Assembly (NCBI GenBank): GCA_028716385.1
Contig: JAQUPX010000001.1
Coordinates: 1-64,000 of the forward strand
From: a bacterium
GTDB taxonomy: Bacteria > Hydrothermota > UBA3073 > JACQXS01 > JAQTXJ01
Length of the DNA: 64,000 nt
Direction of reading: 5' to 3'
Below the pieces are notes generated by a model. The model was not told the DNA's origin and did no database searches. It saw nothing but the letters and a program-made list of their open reading frames with translations. A program made the translations under genes and the position numbers. Every line of letters starts with the position of its first letter. The first letter of the stretch is position 1. Of the stretch, positions 24,455 to 33,403 are shown piece after piece.

Positions 24455-24792
24455 GCAGTCATATATTGCTGGAGTTCCATAGTTGTTCGGCAAACTTAAA
24501 AGACTCGGCGAAGGTAAGAGAAATTTTACTTGGCGCTGCGAAGGTCGCCCACGCTCACATCGTAGATTCATTTTTCCACCAGTTTAATCCCCACGGCGTT
24601 TCCGGAGTTATTGTTATTTCCGAATCTCATTTCGCTATTCATACTTGGCCTGAGCATAACTACGCAGCTATTGATTTGTTCTCTTGCAGTGAAGACTTAT
24701 TGGCAGAAGATGCTGTTAAGTTCCTGAAAGAGGCATTCAACCCAAAAACTGTAAGCGTATTAAAACTTGACCGGGGCAATTTACCTGCCTGA
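24424..24792 (+). CDS. speD: S-adenosylmethionine decarboxylase proenzyme (small bacterial/archaeal form)
   Basis: This pyruvoyl enzyme supplies decarboxylated AdoMet for spermidine synthesis. The 122 residues match the short class 1B form: LGSHILLEF near the start, and VISESHFAIHTWPE, in which self-cleavage occurs between E67 and S68 and S68 becomes the pyruvoyl group; H73 and the cysteine in DLFSC are the expected processing residues. No Shine-Dalgarno is present before the ATG at 24424. An upstream 26-codon frame overlaps the start, and a TATTTT sits eight bases upstream without a matching -35. speE follows after 39 bases. Confidence 0.94.
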   Translation: MGEEKSCAALGSHILLEFHSCSANLKDSAKVREILLGAAKVAHAHIVDSFFHQFNPHGVSGVIVISESHFAIHTWPEHNYAAIDLFSCSEDLLAEDAVKFLKEAFNPKTVSVLKLDRGNLPA

Positions 24793-24831
24793 ATTAAACC
24801 GACAACTTAAAAAGTAATTCCATATTTATTT

Positions 24832-25677
24832 ATGAACAAGGATACTTGGTATAAAGGGGCCGATTATTTTTCTCAAGATTTCTGCATAAGCTTTAAAGTT
24901 AATTCCACCATACATAAAGAAAAAAGTAAATATCAAACAATCGAAATAGTTGATACTCCGGCGTTTGGCAAAATGTTATTGCTGGACGGATTTATTATGA
25001 CAACGGATAAAGACGAAAAAGCTTATCATGAAATGCTGGTCCATCCGGCAATGACAGTTCATCCCGACCCTAAAAAAGTTTTGATTATTGGTGGAGGAGA
25101 TGGTGGGACAGTAAGAGAAGTTCTGAAATACCCTGTAAATAAAATCACCCTCGTAGAAATAGACGAAAAAGTAATTGAGACGTCAAAAAAGTTTCTTCCC
25201 GAATTAAGCAAAGGGCTTAATGATCCGAGAGTAGAAGTTGTTATTATGGATGCTGCCGTATATGCAAAAAAAGCAAAAGAAAAATACGATATAATATTAG
25301 TAGATTCTGCAGGTACAAGAGGCCCCGGAGTTGTACTTTGCGAAAAAGAATTTTTAAACAATACGGTAAAAAATATTTCTCCCGATATATGGGTAGCACA
25401 ATCGGAATCCATTTTTTGGGGAAATGATTTTAGAAAAACATATACGACTACTCTGAAAAAATTATTTAATATTGTAAGAACTTATCTTACTTATATATTA
25501 AGCTACGGTGGAGCATGGACATTTACATTCGCTTCAAATACACTTGACCCTCTTATACCAAGGCGGGAAGCAAAAGGAAAATTATGGTATTATAACACTG
25601 TTGTTCATCATGCGGCATTTCAATTGCCGGAACATTTGTCAAAAACAAAGTCTGAAAATTTCAGCTATTTTAAATAA
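24832..25677 (+). CDS. speE: Spermidine synthase-family aminopropyltransferase
   Basis: This 281-residue aminopropyltransferase is expected to move the aminopropyl group of decarboxylated AdoMet onto putrescine or another amine. It contains YQTIEIVDTPAFGKMLLLDG, DEKAYHEMLVHPAM and the GGGDGGTVREVLKY nucleotide loop. The catalytic-loop motif usually written DSTDPVGPA is DSAGTRGPGVV here, so the amine specificity may differ from standard putrescine transferases. It forms an operon with speD and is followed three bases later by an acyl-CoA dehydrogenase gene. No arginine or ornithine decarboxylase gene is in the window. Confidence 0.9.
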   Translation: MNKDTWYKGADYFSQDFCISFKVNSTIHKEKSKYQTIEIVDTPAFGKMLLLDGFIMTTDKDEKAYHEMLVHPAMTVHPDPKKVLIIGGGDGGTVREVLKYPVNKITLVEIDEKVIETSKKFLPELSKGLNDPRVEVVIMDAAVYAKKAKEKYDIILVDSAGTRGPGVVLCEKEFLNNTVKNISPDIWVAQSESIFWGNDFRKTYTTTLKKLFNIVRTYLTYILSYGGAWTFTFASNTLDPLIPRREAKGKLWYYNTVVHHAAFQLPEHLSKTKSENFSYFK

Positions 25678-25680
25678 ACT

Positions 25681-26796
25681 ATGAACTACTGCATTTCCCA
25701 GAGAGAAGAATATGTAAAAGCCACTGCGCAAAAAATTGCCAGAGAAAAAATAATTCCTCAACGAGAACTTCTCGATGAAAAAAAAGATTTCCCCTATGAA
25801 ATCATAAAAGAACTTGCGGATACAGGAATGTTTAGATTGTTTATTCCGAAAGCTTATGGCGGGGATGGCGGAGGAGACACAGAATTGTGCATTATTGTTG
25901 AGGAAATTGGAAAAGCTTGTGCCGCAGTCGCAACTACTTATGCGGCAAGCGCACTTGCGGCTACTCCTATAATACTTTTCGGGAGTGAAAATCAAAAAAT
26001 GAAATACCTCTCAAAAATAGCACAAGGGAGTTTAGCTAGTTTTTGTCTTACGGAACCTTCTGCCGGATCAGACGCAGGAGGGATACAAACGCGAGCAACA
26101 AAAGAAAACGACTCCTATATTATAAATGGAGCAAAACAATGGATAACTAATGGTGGAGAAGCTGAAGTTTACGTTGTTTTTGCCGCTACTAACCCTTCAA
26201 GAGGAGCAAGAGGATTATCCGCTTTTATTGTGGAAAAAGAGACCCCCGGAATAAGTTTCGGCAAAATAGAAGATAAACTTGGCATTAGAGCAAGTTGCAC
26301 AAGAGAAGTAATATTTGAAAATTGTAAAATCCCGGCAGAAAATCTTATCGGGAAAGAAGGCATTGGATTTATAGTAGCGATGAGAACTTTTGACCATACA
26401 AGACCCGGGGTAGGCGCATTAGCCGTTGGGATAGCACAAAGTGCTTTAGACGAGTTAATCGCCTATGCGAAACAAATCAAAGCTCCGTTATCGTTATTTG
26501 AACAAATAGCAGAGTTGTATACAAAAGTAGAAGCAGCAAGAGCACTCGTATATTCAACTGCAAGATATTTAGACTCCGGAGCAAAAGACGTTTCAGTGTA
26601 TTCATCTATGTCAAAATTGTTCCCTTCGGATGTTGCAATGGAAGTAACTTCTAAAGTAATAGAATTGTTTGGCATTTTCGGATGCAGAAGAAAATATGCA
26701 GTAGAAAAAATAATGCGAGATGCTAAAATTACACAGATTTATGAAGGGACTAACGAAATTCAAAAATTAATTATAGCGAATACCTTAGCAAAATGA
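25681..26796 (+). CDS. Acyl-CoA dehydrogenase
   Basis: This 371-residue FAD flavoenzyme is of the acyl-CoA dehydrogenase superfamily. The signatures ASFCLTEPSAGSDAGGIQTRA and the C-terminal QIYEGTNEIQ are present; E355 in the latter is the usual catalytic base. The N-terminal helical domain and the middle beta domain are complete. Which acyl chain it acts on cannot be read. It starts three bases after speE and overlaps the next gene by four bases, so it is probably transcribed from the spe promoter, an unusual combination. A second paralogue at 46433-47581 lacks the base at this position. Confidence 0.92.
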   Translation: MNYCISQREEYVKATAQKIAREKIIPQRELLDEKKDFPYEIIKELADTGMFRLFIPKAYGGDGGGDTELCIIVEEIGKACAAVATTYAASALAATPIILFGSENQKMKYLSKIAQGSLASFCLTEPSAGSDAGGIQTRATKENDSYIINGAKQWITNGGEAEVYVVFAATNPSRGARGLSAFIVEKETPGISFGKIEDKLGIRASCTREVIFENCKIPAENLIGKEGIGFIVAMRTFDHTRPGVGALAVGIAQSALDELIAYAKQIKAPLSLFEQIAELYTKVEAARALVYSTARYLDSGAKDVSVYSSMSKLFPSDVAMEVTSKVIELFGIFGCRRKYAVEKIMRDAKITQIYEGTNEIQKLIIANTLAK

Positions 26797-27407
26797 TAAT
26801 AACTTTTTTATTACTCGCTTCCCTTGAAGCAAATAACGTTGTAGACTCCGTTTTGTACCACATAAAAGCAAAACAACCGGATAGTTGCTCTATGAGGGCA
26901 TCTTGTTCGCTTGACCCGGAAGCTAAAATAGAAGTAAAGTTTTCAAAAAATAATGGAGTGGACGTTAAAAGCGAAAGTTTTGTTGGAGAAATAACAAAAG
27001 GCGCATTACTGTTAACGGGACTTGGGGTTTATAATTTCTGGAAGACTATTGAAACAAATAATATCGCTTTGGAAGAGGGACAACAACCCGGATATTGTTA
27101 CTTAACACTTATATCAAAAGATAGCAGTTTGTTTACAGATGCAACACTAAAGGTAAAAAAATCTACCTGGAAAATAGAAGAGGCTAAAATAACCACTTTA
27201 GCAGATAAAATAACGGCCAAATTTATTTACAATGATAGGGGAATGCCCATAACGATAGACACAGATACGCAAGCATCTAAAATATTAATCAAAAATTCTT
27301 ATAAACAAATATCGCCCAAAATATATATACCCTTGAAAACGACTTTTATATCCACAACTTCTGACACTCCTGAAATACTTGTGGAATATTCGATTCTTAA
27401 GATATAA
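26793..27407 (+). CDS. Exported protein of unknown function (possibly LolA/LolB-like fold)
   Basis: This 204-residue protein begins MIITFLLLASLEANN, a short signal-peptide-like segment, and is otherwise a beta-rich soluble domain with alternating hydrophobic residues (YCYLTLISKDSS, TLKVKKSTWKIEEAKI). The layout resembles outer-membrane lipoprotein carriers such as LolA, which often start with a similar helix and a polar core, but no signature supports that firmly. It overlaps the upstream acyl-CoA dehydrogenase by four bases (ATGA) and its 3' end overlaps ispF on the other strand by 11 bases. Confidence 0.6.
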   Translation: MIITFLLLASLEANNVVDSVLYHIKAKQPDSCSMRASCSLDPEAKIEVKFSKNNGVDVKSESFVGEITKGALLLTGLGVYNFWKTIETNNIALEEGQQPGYCYLTLISKDSSLFTDATLKVKKSTWKIEEAKITTLADKITAKFIYNDRGMPITIDTDTQASKILIKNSYKQISPKIYIPLKTTFISTTSDTPEILVEYSILKI

Positions 27408-27855
27408 GAACAACCGTATAAGAAGCAACTCCTTCGCCTTTACCAATTAAACCAACGCCTTCATTTGTTTTTGCTTTTACGGAAACGCAGTCTACAGGAA
27501 TATCTAGCAATTCGGCAATCTTATTTTGTATGTCGGGTATATATGGGGAAAGTTTCGGGGACTCGCAAATTACTACCGAATCAATGTTTGTAATTTTCGC
27601 GCCCGTAATTTTCATGATCTCTTTCAGCAAAATACAACTGGATATACCTTTATATTTCGGGTCAGTATCGGGGAAGTGAAACCCAATATCTCTTTTCCCG
27701 GATGCACCAAGTATTGCATCCCCAATAGAATGAAGCAATACGTCAGCATCGGAGTGTCCTAATAATCCTTTATTATATGGAATTATTACCCCCCCAAGAA
27801 TAAAATCTCTGCCTTCGACAAGTCTATGAAAATCGTATCCTATGCCTATCTTCAT
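27397..27855 (-). CDS. ispF: 2-C-methyl-D-erythritol 2,4-cyclodiphosphate synthase
   Basis: This MEP-pathway enzyme cyclises CDP-ME-2-phosphate to MEcPP and acts as a trimer with zinc. The 152 residues contain GIGYDFHRL, GHSDADVLLHSIGDAILGA and DIGFHFPDTDPKYKG, with the metal ligands D8, H10 and the His in GHSD. It lies 13 bases after ispD, so the two successive pathway genes are an operon. Its 3' end overlaps the convergent gene at 26793-27407. Together they show that isoprenoids, needed for the undecaprenyl carrier, come from the MEP pathway. Confidence 0.95.
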   Translation of the reverse strand: MKIGIGYDFHRLVEGRDFILGGVIIPYNKGLLGHSDADVLLHSIGDAILGASGKRDIGFHFPDTDPKYKGISSCILLKEIMKITGAKITNIDSVVICESPKLSPYIPDIQNKIAELLDIPVDCVSVKAKTNEGVGLIGKGEGVASYTVVLIS

Positions 27856-27868
27856 AATTTAGCATTCC

Positions 27869-28681
27869 TCATTTTTTTCTTTTAAGTTTCTGTTTCGCCT
27901 GTTTGTCATTCCCGCGAAAGCGGGAATCCATTCCGTTATCTGTTTTTCTGTTACTGTCTAAACTATCTATAACATCTAAACCAACTAAACTTTTGGCTTT
28001 AAGCATTACCTTAGCATACAAAAGGTCTTGTGGATTAGTAATTTTTATATTGTTTTTTATTCCTTCAATGGCTTTAACTTTAATGCCAAGCCTTTCTACA
28101 AGCGCAGAATCATCAGTAGCGTAGAATTTATCAAGGTAAGCCTTTTTGTAAGCGGATTTTAAAATATCTACCCTGAACAATTGAGGTGTCTGAACTTCAT
28201 AAATTCTATCTCTGGATAAATGTTTGCAAACAAAACCGGATTTTATTTCTTTTAATGTGTTGATTGAAGGGATTACGGGAATTACTGCATCATATTTTTT
28301 GCTTGATTTAATCAGATTTAATATAAGGGACGAGTCAATAAATGGCCGTACTGCATCATGAACAAAAACAAATTTAGTGTTTACAAGTTTTAGACCTTCA
28401 TTCACAGAATCCTGTCGCTCTTTTCCTCCTTTAATAACATAGTATTTTTTGTCTGTCTTGCTTTCGGGCAAATATTTCTTCAGAAGGCCATTACAATAAT
28501 TTACCCAATCTTTATGGGTAACGATGATTATTCTTTCTATCTCTTTTATTCTATCAAAATGCTTTAATGTTTGGATAATTATTGGATATTTTTTTATTAG
28601 GATATATGGCTTTGGTATGGGAGAGTTAATTCGTTTCCCCTTACCTGCCGCAGCTATTATTACACTGTAGTTTTTTGTCAT
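27869..28681 (-). CDS. ispD: 2-C-methyl-D-erythritol 4-phosphate cytidylyltransferase with repeat-derived C-terminal tail
   Basis: This enzyme activates MEP with CTP. AAAGKGKRIN and VHDAVRPFID are the nucleotide- and metal-binding motifs. The usual enzyme is about 230 residues; this one has 270. The extra C-terminus includes MDSRFRGNDKQAKQKLKRKK (251-270), of which MDSRFRGND is the translation of the dispersed palindrome GGATTCCCGC...GCGGGAATGAC at 27907-27930. The catalytic domain is complete without this tail, so the insertion probably replaced the native stop region harmlessly. It is preceded by a GT2 gene and followed by ispF. Confidence 0.93.
   Translation of the reverse strand: MTKNYSVIIAAAGKGKRINSPIPKPYILIKKYPIIIQTLKHFDRIKEIERIIIVTHKDWVNYCNGLLKKYLPESKTDKKYYVIKGGKERQDSVNEGLKLVNTKFVFVHDAVRPFIDSSLILNLIKSSKKYDAVIPVIPSINTLKEIKSGFVCKHLSRDRIYEVQTPQLFRVDILKSAYKKAYLDKFYATDDSALVERLGIKVKAIEGIKNNIKITNPQDLLYAKVMLKAKSLVGLDVIDSLDSNRKTDNGMDSRFRGNDKQAKQKLKRKK
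27904..27930 (-). repeat. Palindromic element inside the 3' end of ispD
   Basis: ATTCCCGC-GAAA-GCGGGAAT with flanking TGTC is a perfect copy of the element family seen at 5066, 8432 and 42700. It is read in frame as part of the IspD tail. Confidence 0.85.
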
Positions 28682-28688
28682 TTAGGGT

Positions 28689-29402
28689 TTATTTAAGATT
28701 TAGAATTAACAATAATCTAAGTTTCAATACAATCCAGAATGCCTCCCATACAATATGTTTGGACATTTTTGATGTCCCTTCCATACGGTCAACAAATATA
28801 ATCGGCAACTCATATAGCTTAAATCCTCTACGGTATGCCCAGAACACAGTCTCGATTTGAAATCCATATCCATCGGATTTGATTCTATTAAAGGGCAGAT
28901 TTTCCAATACTTTACGAGAATAACACTTAAATCCGGCAGTTAAATCTTTAATGGGAACTCCTGTCATTTTTCTTGCATAAATATTTGCAAAGCTTGAAAG
29001 TATAAGACGCGAAAGCGGCCAGTTTATAACGGAAATACCCCTCGCATATCTAGACCCTATAACCAAATCATACTCTTTCATTTTTTCAATAAACTTTGGA
29101 AGTTCTCCCGGGCTATGTGAAAAATCAGCATCCATTTCAAAAATGTAATCATATCCTTTGTCAATGGCATACCGAAATCCTTCTTTATAAGCACTCCCCA
29201 ATCCCATCTTACCGCTACGCTGGATAATGTGAACTCTGGAGTCTTTATTTGAAAGCTGTTTTATGTATTCGCCGGTTCCGTCCGGAGAATTATCGTCTAC
29301 TATAAGCAAATCAATATCAGGAACAAATGCCCATATAGTAGTAAGCAATTTCTCTATATTCTCTATTTCATTATAAGTAGGGATGATAACAAGATTGTTC
29401 AT
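28689..29402 (-). CDS. Dolichol/polyprenyl-phosphate mannose (glucose) synthase, GT2 family
   Basis: This 237-residue GT2 transferase is of the DPM1 type. It has the start IIPTYNEIENIEKLL, the DDNSPDGTGEYI UDP/GDP-binding motif, EMDADFSHSPGELPKF with the DAD metal site, IGSRYARG, LTAGFKCYSRKVLE and DRMEGTSKMS. It transfers a sugar from a nucleotide donor to a polyprenyl phosphate on the cytoplasmic side of the membrane. The neighbouring upstream gene encodes a YfhO-type membrane protein, a family that uses such lipid-linked sugars, and the two overlap by four bases, which supports a shared task in surface glycosylation. Confidence 0.9.
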   Translation of the reverse strand: MNNLVIIPTYNEIENIEKLLTTIWAFVPDIDLLIVDDNSPDGTGEYIKQLSNKDSRVHIIQRSGKMGLGSAYKEGFRYAIDKGYDYIFEMDADFSHSPGELPKFIEKMKEYDLVIGSRYARGISVINWPLSRLILSSFANIYARKMTGVPIKDLTAGFKCYSRKVLENLPFNRIKSDGYGFQIETVFWAYRRGFKLYELPIIFVDRMEGTSKMSKHIVWEAFWIVLKLRLLLILNLK

Positions 29403-31900
29403 TTTAATCGGATACTTCTAATTTTAATGACAATTATACCGATAAAAAGCAAAGATGCAAGTAAAGAAATAAGTGCACCTAACTTAAAATAAAAAGAATC
29501 ATATACAAACTCAATTTTATGCTCTCCCTTATCCAACTGAACTCCCCGCAAGATATAATCTGCAACATATAGTTTGTCTTTTTTGCCATCTACATAAACT
29601 TTCCAGTCCGGATGCCAATTGTCCGACAAAATAAGAAATCCGGGAATAGCAAGGTTTGCAGTGCATATAATCTTATTTGGAGTATATTTATCTATTTTTA
29701 CTGTTTCTGAATTTTGAATGTTTGAGTCTGACAATTGAGAATTTGAAAATTGTTTTACAGGTTGTTCTTCAAGAATAACAGTAGTTCTAGGATTAAAGTC
29801 AGGTTGTTTTAGCCTTTCAAGCACAGAAGTTTTTGACTGTAGTTCAAAATTATGAACAAGTAAAACACGTGGAAGCGCAGATTCATTTCTGTAAACCGCT
29901 TTACCATCAGGAGTTTTGTAGTCAATAACAAATTTATTATGAAAGTCGTTAAAGTCAACACCCCATTGCCTTAAAAAACCCATTCTAAAGTTTTCTATCA
30001 TCTGTCGGGTATTTTCGGGATATGGAGTCAAGTCTTCCGGCAGCCAGGCAGAGAAAACATATTTTACATTTAATATATCAAGCAAATTTTTATATCTTAC
30101 CAGATTGGGCGGAGTAAACATTACGCTGTTGTCTGCTCCGATAAATTTTTGATATCTTTCTCCAGGGTTGGAAACGTAACCACCAACACTTTGAATATCA
30201 TGAATACACAAATAACCGTCTGTAGTATGGTCATATAAAAGAGGAAATACACGGTAAGAATAATCCGGGGCATCATTAGAAATAAGGGTTCCTACCATAT
30301 CATCCGCTGCATAATATTCCGAAGGATGTGGAACTACTTTTAAAAACTGTTTTTCTATGCTCCACTGGTCAAAAATAAGGATTCCTCCAATAAGAGCGAT
30401 TCCTATTGGCAATTTCAATTTCTTTATATAAAGAAGGAAAATAAGTATGCAATTCAATGCCGCAAGAAAAACAGCTTTTCCTAATCCCTCGAGAAAAACG
30501 GGATAATTTTTATAAAGATTCTGGAGTTTGTATTGTGATACCTGGGGACCATATTCGCCCGTAAAAATAGGTCCAAAATGAGACTTGAAATATTCTAAAA
30601 TAGATTCTTTTCCGGCAGAGAAAATTATTGCTAAAACGGCAAATACAGCGAATATTATTCCTAAATAAAAACTTACCGATTTTTGTCCGCCTGAAGCAGA
30701 TTTGAGTTTCGAATTTTGAGTTTCTATTAAGTTTTGTATTCCGATACTTGCAAGGATAGAAAAACTAAAAGCGACAAGATAAAAGCTCATTGCAGGGCCA
30801 CGAAATTTTTTTATACCCGGTAATATAGCGTAAGGGATATGGTAAAGAGGGGTATGCCCACCAAGAGCAAATATTACAGCAACAACAGCCAAACCCGTAA
30901 AAAACTTTACATAGGAATTTTTAATCATAAAAACCATAGCGAACAAGGCAAGCATTAGAGGCAATATGCCTAAATATTGAGTATCGAGTTTGAAGTAATT
31001 TCCACCCCAATAATTATCCTGTAAACCGGAAAAATGAGGGGTTATTAAATCCCACAATTCGGAAACCGGAAGTGCCCAGGAAGTAGCGAATTTATAACCT
31101 CTTTCGCCACCTCTTGCGCCCCACCCTAATCCTGCAAATGTAGGCACATATTGTATTGCCAATAATCCCACTGCAAGTAATAATGCACAAAAAGCATAAG
31201 ATATGAGTTTAAAAGTCCCTTTGGTTTTATTTTCTTTTCTCTGCCAGATAAGATGAAAAATAAAATAAAAAGTAAGGGCTATGACCGAATAATAAATAAG
31301 TTGAAAATGGGAATTAACGGCGGCAATACCCCCAATGGCACCGGCAAGAAGAAAATCTATAAATTTATGTTTTGTAAGTCCTTTGTGTAAGAAGAGGAAA
31401 ATAAATGGAACGAATGCGGCAGCAAGAATTTTACCGTCATGCCCGGGAGAAGTCATAGATAAAACAGACCCTGACCCCATATAAATAAGCGCTCCGAGAA
31501 AAGCAGAATAAAGGGATAGTTTAATTTCTTTTAAGTATAGATATACTCCCAATCCTGCAAAAAACACACTAAAAACAAACATATATGTCCAGGCAATATG
31601 AGTAGGAAAAATTGTAATCCACAAGTTATACAAAGAATAAGGATTTCCTGTCGGCAAGCCTCCAAAAGCCATAGGGTCCCATAAAGGACCCTGATGATAA
31701 AGTTTAATACAATTAGCAAGCCATTGTCTGGAAGAATAACCCGAAAGGAGCCAATCCGAACCATACATCATTTTTGAACCGGATAGCAAAGGCGCAAAAT
31801 ATATTAGTGGCAATAAGAGAAGAATTCCTATTAGTATTTTATTAAGCAAAGTTTGAGACAACTGTCTTTCTTTTTTAGGTAAATTTTGTTGTTTCTTCAT
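29399..31900 (-). CDS. YfhO-family multi-spanning membrane protein (GT-C-like)
   Basis: This large 833-residue membrane protein has about 12 helices in the N-terminal 500 residues, an extracytoplasmic domain with acidic motif MMYGSDWLLSGYSSRQW near the first loop, and a C-terminal beta-rich domain ending in another helix. Features such as GGLPTGNPYSLYN and ISNDAPDYSYRVFP fit the YfhO family, which has the GT-C fold and is linked to glycosylation of lipoteichoic acid or other surface polymers. A clear AAGGAGA Shine-Dalgarno precedes the ATG. It is translated together with the DPM-type transferase, which probably provides its lipid-linked donor. Confidence 0.85.
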   Translation of the reverse strand: MKKQQNLPKKERQLSQTLLNKILIGILLLLPLIYFAPLLSGSKMMYGSDWLLSGYSSRQWLANCIKLYHQGPLWDPMAFGGLPTGNPYSLYNLWITIFPTHIAWTYMFVFSVFFAGLGVYLYLKEIKLSLYSAFLGALIYMGSGSVLSMTSPGHDGKILAAAFVPFIFLFLHKGLTKHKFIDFLLAGAIGGIAAVNSHFQLIYYSVIALTFYFIFHLIWQRKENKTKGTFKLISYAFCALLLAVGLLAIQYVPTFAGLGWGARGGERGYKFATSWALPVSELWDLITPHFSGLQDNYWGGNYFKLDTQYLGILPLMLALFAMVFMIKNSYVKFFTGLAVVAVIFALGGHTPLYHIPYAILPGIKKFRGPAMSFYLVAFSFSILASIGIQNLIETQNSKLKSASGGQKSVSFYLGIIFAVFAVLAIIFSAGKESILEYFKSHFGPIFTGEYGPQVSQYKLQNLYKNYPVFLEGLGKAVFLAALNCILIFLLYIKKLKLPIGIALIGGILIFDQWSIEKQFLKVVPHPSEYYAADDMVGTLISNDAPDYSYRVFPLLYDHTTDGYLCIHDIQSVGGYVSNPGERYQKFIGADNSVMFTPPNLVRYKNLLDILNVKYVFSAWLPEDLTPYPENTRQMIENFRMGFLRQWGVDFNDFHNKFVIDYKTPDGKAVYRNESALPRVLLVHNFELQSKTSVLERLKQPDFNPRTTVILEEQPVKQFSNSQLSDSNIQNSETVKIDKYTPNKIICTANLAIPGFLILSDNWHPDWKVYVDGKKDKLYVADYILRGVQLDKGEHKIEFVYDSFYFKLGALISLLASLLFIGIIVIKIRSIRLK

Positions 31901-31934
31901 TAATCTCCTTATTATTCAATAATATTTATTAAGT

Positions 31935-33341
31935 TTATAAGATAATTATTTTATTAACTGTTCTATCTACGTTACCATTTTCTTTTTTCATTTCCAGGAC
32001 ATAAAAATATAAACCGCAACCTATTCTTTCTCCTTTGTTGTTTGTTTTATCCCATTCTATTTGATGCCTGCCATTAGAATAATGCACATTATTAATTAAT
32101 GTCATAATTTTCTCTCCGCTTAAATTATATACATTCAGAGATAAATAACCATTTCCTTCTAAATTAAACAAAAACGTTACATTTTTGTGAACTACATTAT
32201 TGTAACTGTAAACTTTTAACAATCTATTGCTTGTTGAATTTGATAGAGAAGTCTCTATTCCCATTATTTCTTCAGGCCCCGGGATTGTAGACGGTTCCGG
32301 AGAACTGTATTGACGAACTATAACATTATCAATAATCTGGTTGTTGTTACCTGCGGAACCCGTTGATGAACTAAACCCTACTCCTTTATAGGTATAAACA
32401 GGGCTTGAGATAGTATAATTTATTACAGTATCTTTATCCACTTCCACCAATGTTTTTCCTTTAATAAAAGTTACGGTAACATTATGCCACAAATTATCTT
32501 CTGTTCGCATATCTCCGATAGAAGTAAGGTGATTACTGTAAGTATCTTTCATTACAGCAATGTGATTGCTTGTATTATCCCAAGTGTTATACCAATTATC
32601 AAATTCGATTCCATAACCAATAACAGGCGTTAAGTTTGACAACGTAAAACCAAGATATCCACCATAAGCCGGGGAGCCATAAGCTCCTTTGTTTTTATAA
32701 AACATTGCTACGATACCATCTGCGCCTGCCCCACCACCATCTTTGTATGCAAAATCCATTTTCCATGATAGCGTTTGCAATGCATAATTACAAAAAGCAG
32801 CAAATCCTTTATTATATACAGCTGTTGTTAAATACCAGTTTTTATTAGCAGAATCCCACCAGCCTTCGTTAGTTACGTCTGCCGAATATCTATGAATTTC
32901 CCATTTGTTGTTTGAATTTGGGTTGGTTGAAAAATCATCAAAAAAGTCAAAAACAGAATCGGGAATCCCAACATAAGATGCAGTAGAATTTCCATAATAC
33001 ATATAAAACTTCATAATATCAAGGGCAGGTATTACGGGAACTTTTACCCAAACTATAGCTGAATCGCCTATCGCATATCCCTGAATCCAATAAGACAACA
33101 AACTTGACGAGTCACAACCTATAAACCTGATATCTGAAAAATCAGGACTCATAGTTGTTTCGTAATCTACAGTAAACTTTACGGGGTAATTCCATAAAGT
33201 ATCCGAGTTCAAGGAATTATCTACTATTATTGCTCTTCTATATGGCCAACTGGCATCCCACCAGTTGGCATAAGTTGAGTTTTGACAACATATTAGCAGA
33301 ATCACAGTTATTATTATCCTTATATATTTATGAACACCCAT
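31935..33341 (-). CDS. DUF2341 exported protein with C-terminal sorting domain, copy A
   Basis: A signal peptide (MGVHKYIRIIITVILLICC) is followed by DUF2341 (WWDASWPYRRAIIV onwards), a concanavalin/LamG-like part containing FDDFSTNPNSNNKWEIHRYS, and a C-terminal FlgD-like sorting domain (YLSLNVYNLSGEKIMTLINN ... GLYFYVLEMKKENG). Such domains direct proteins to the type IX secretion system, so it is probably a surface or released protein. ATG 33341 gives a normal signal peptide; TTG/ATG codons at 33371 and 33368 are in frame too. It is closely related to the adjacent gene at 33404-34801. Confidence 0.85.
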   Translation of the reverse strand: MGVHKYIRIIITVILLICCQNSTYANWWDASWPYRRAIIVDNSLNSDTLWNYPVKFTVDYETTMSPDFSDIRFIGCDSSSLLSYWIQGYAIGDSAIVWVKVPVIPALDIMKFYMYYGNSTASYVGIPDSVFDFFDDFSTNPNSNNKWEIHRYSADVTNEGWWDSANKNWYLTTAVYNKGFAAFCNYALQTLSWKMDFAYKDGGGAGADGIVAMFYKNKGAYGSPAYGGYLGFTLSNLTPVIGYGIEFDNWYNTWDNTSNHIAVMKDTYSNHLTSIGDMRTEDNLWHNVTVTFIKGKTLVEVDKDTVINYTISSPVYTYKGVGFSSSTGSAGNNNQIIDNVIVRQYSSPEPSTIPGPEEIMGIETSLSNSTSNRLLKVYSYNNVVHKNVTFLFNLEGNGYLSLNVYNLSGEKIMTLINNVHYSNGRHQIEWDKTNNKGERIGCGLYFYVLEMKKENGNVDRTVNKIIIL

Positions 33342-33403
33342 AAATTTCTCTTTTTCCAAAACTTTCATCAACTATTTTTCAAGCATTCTATAATACAATA
33401 ATT

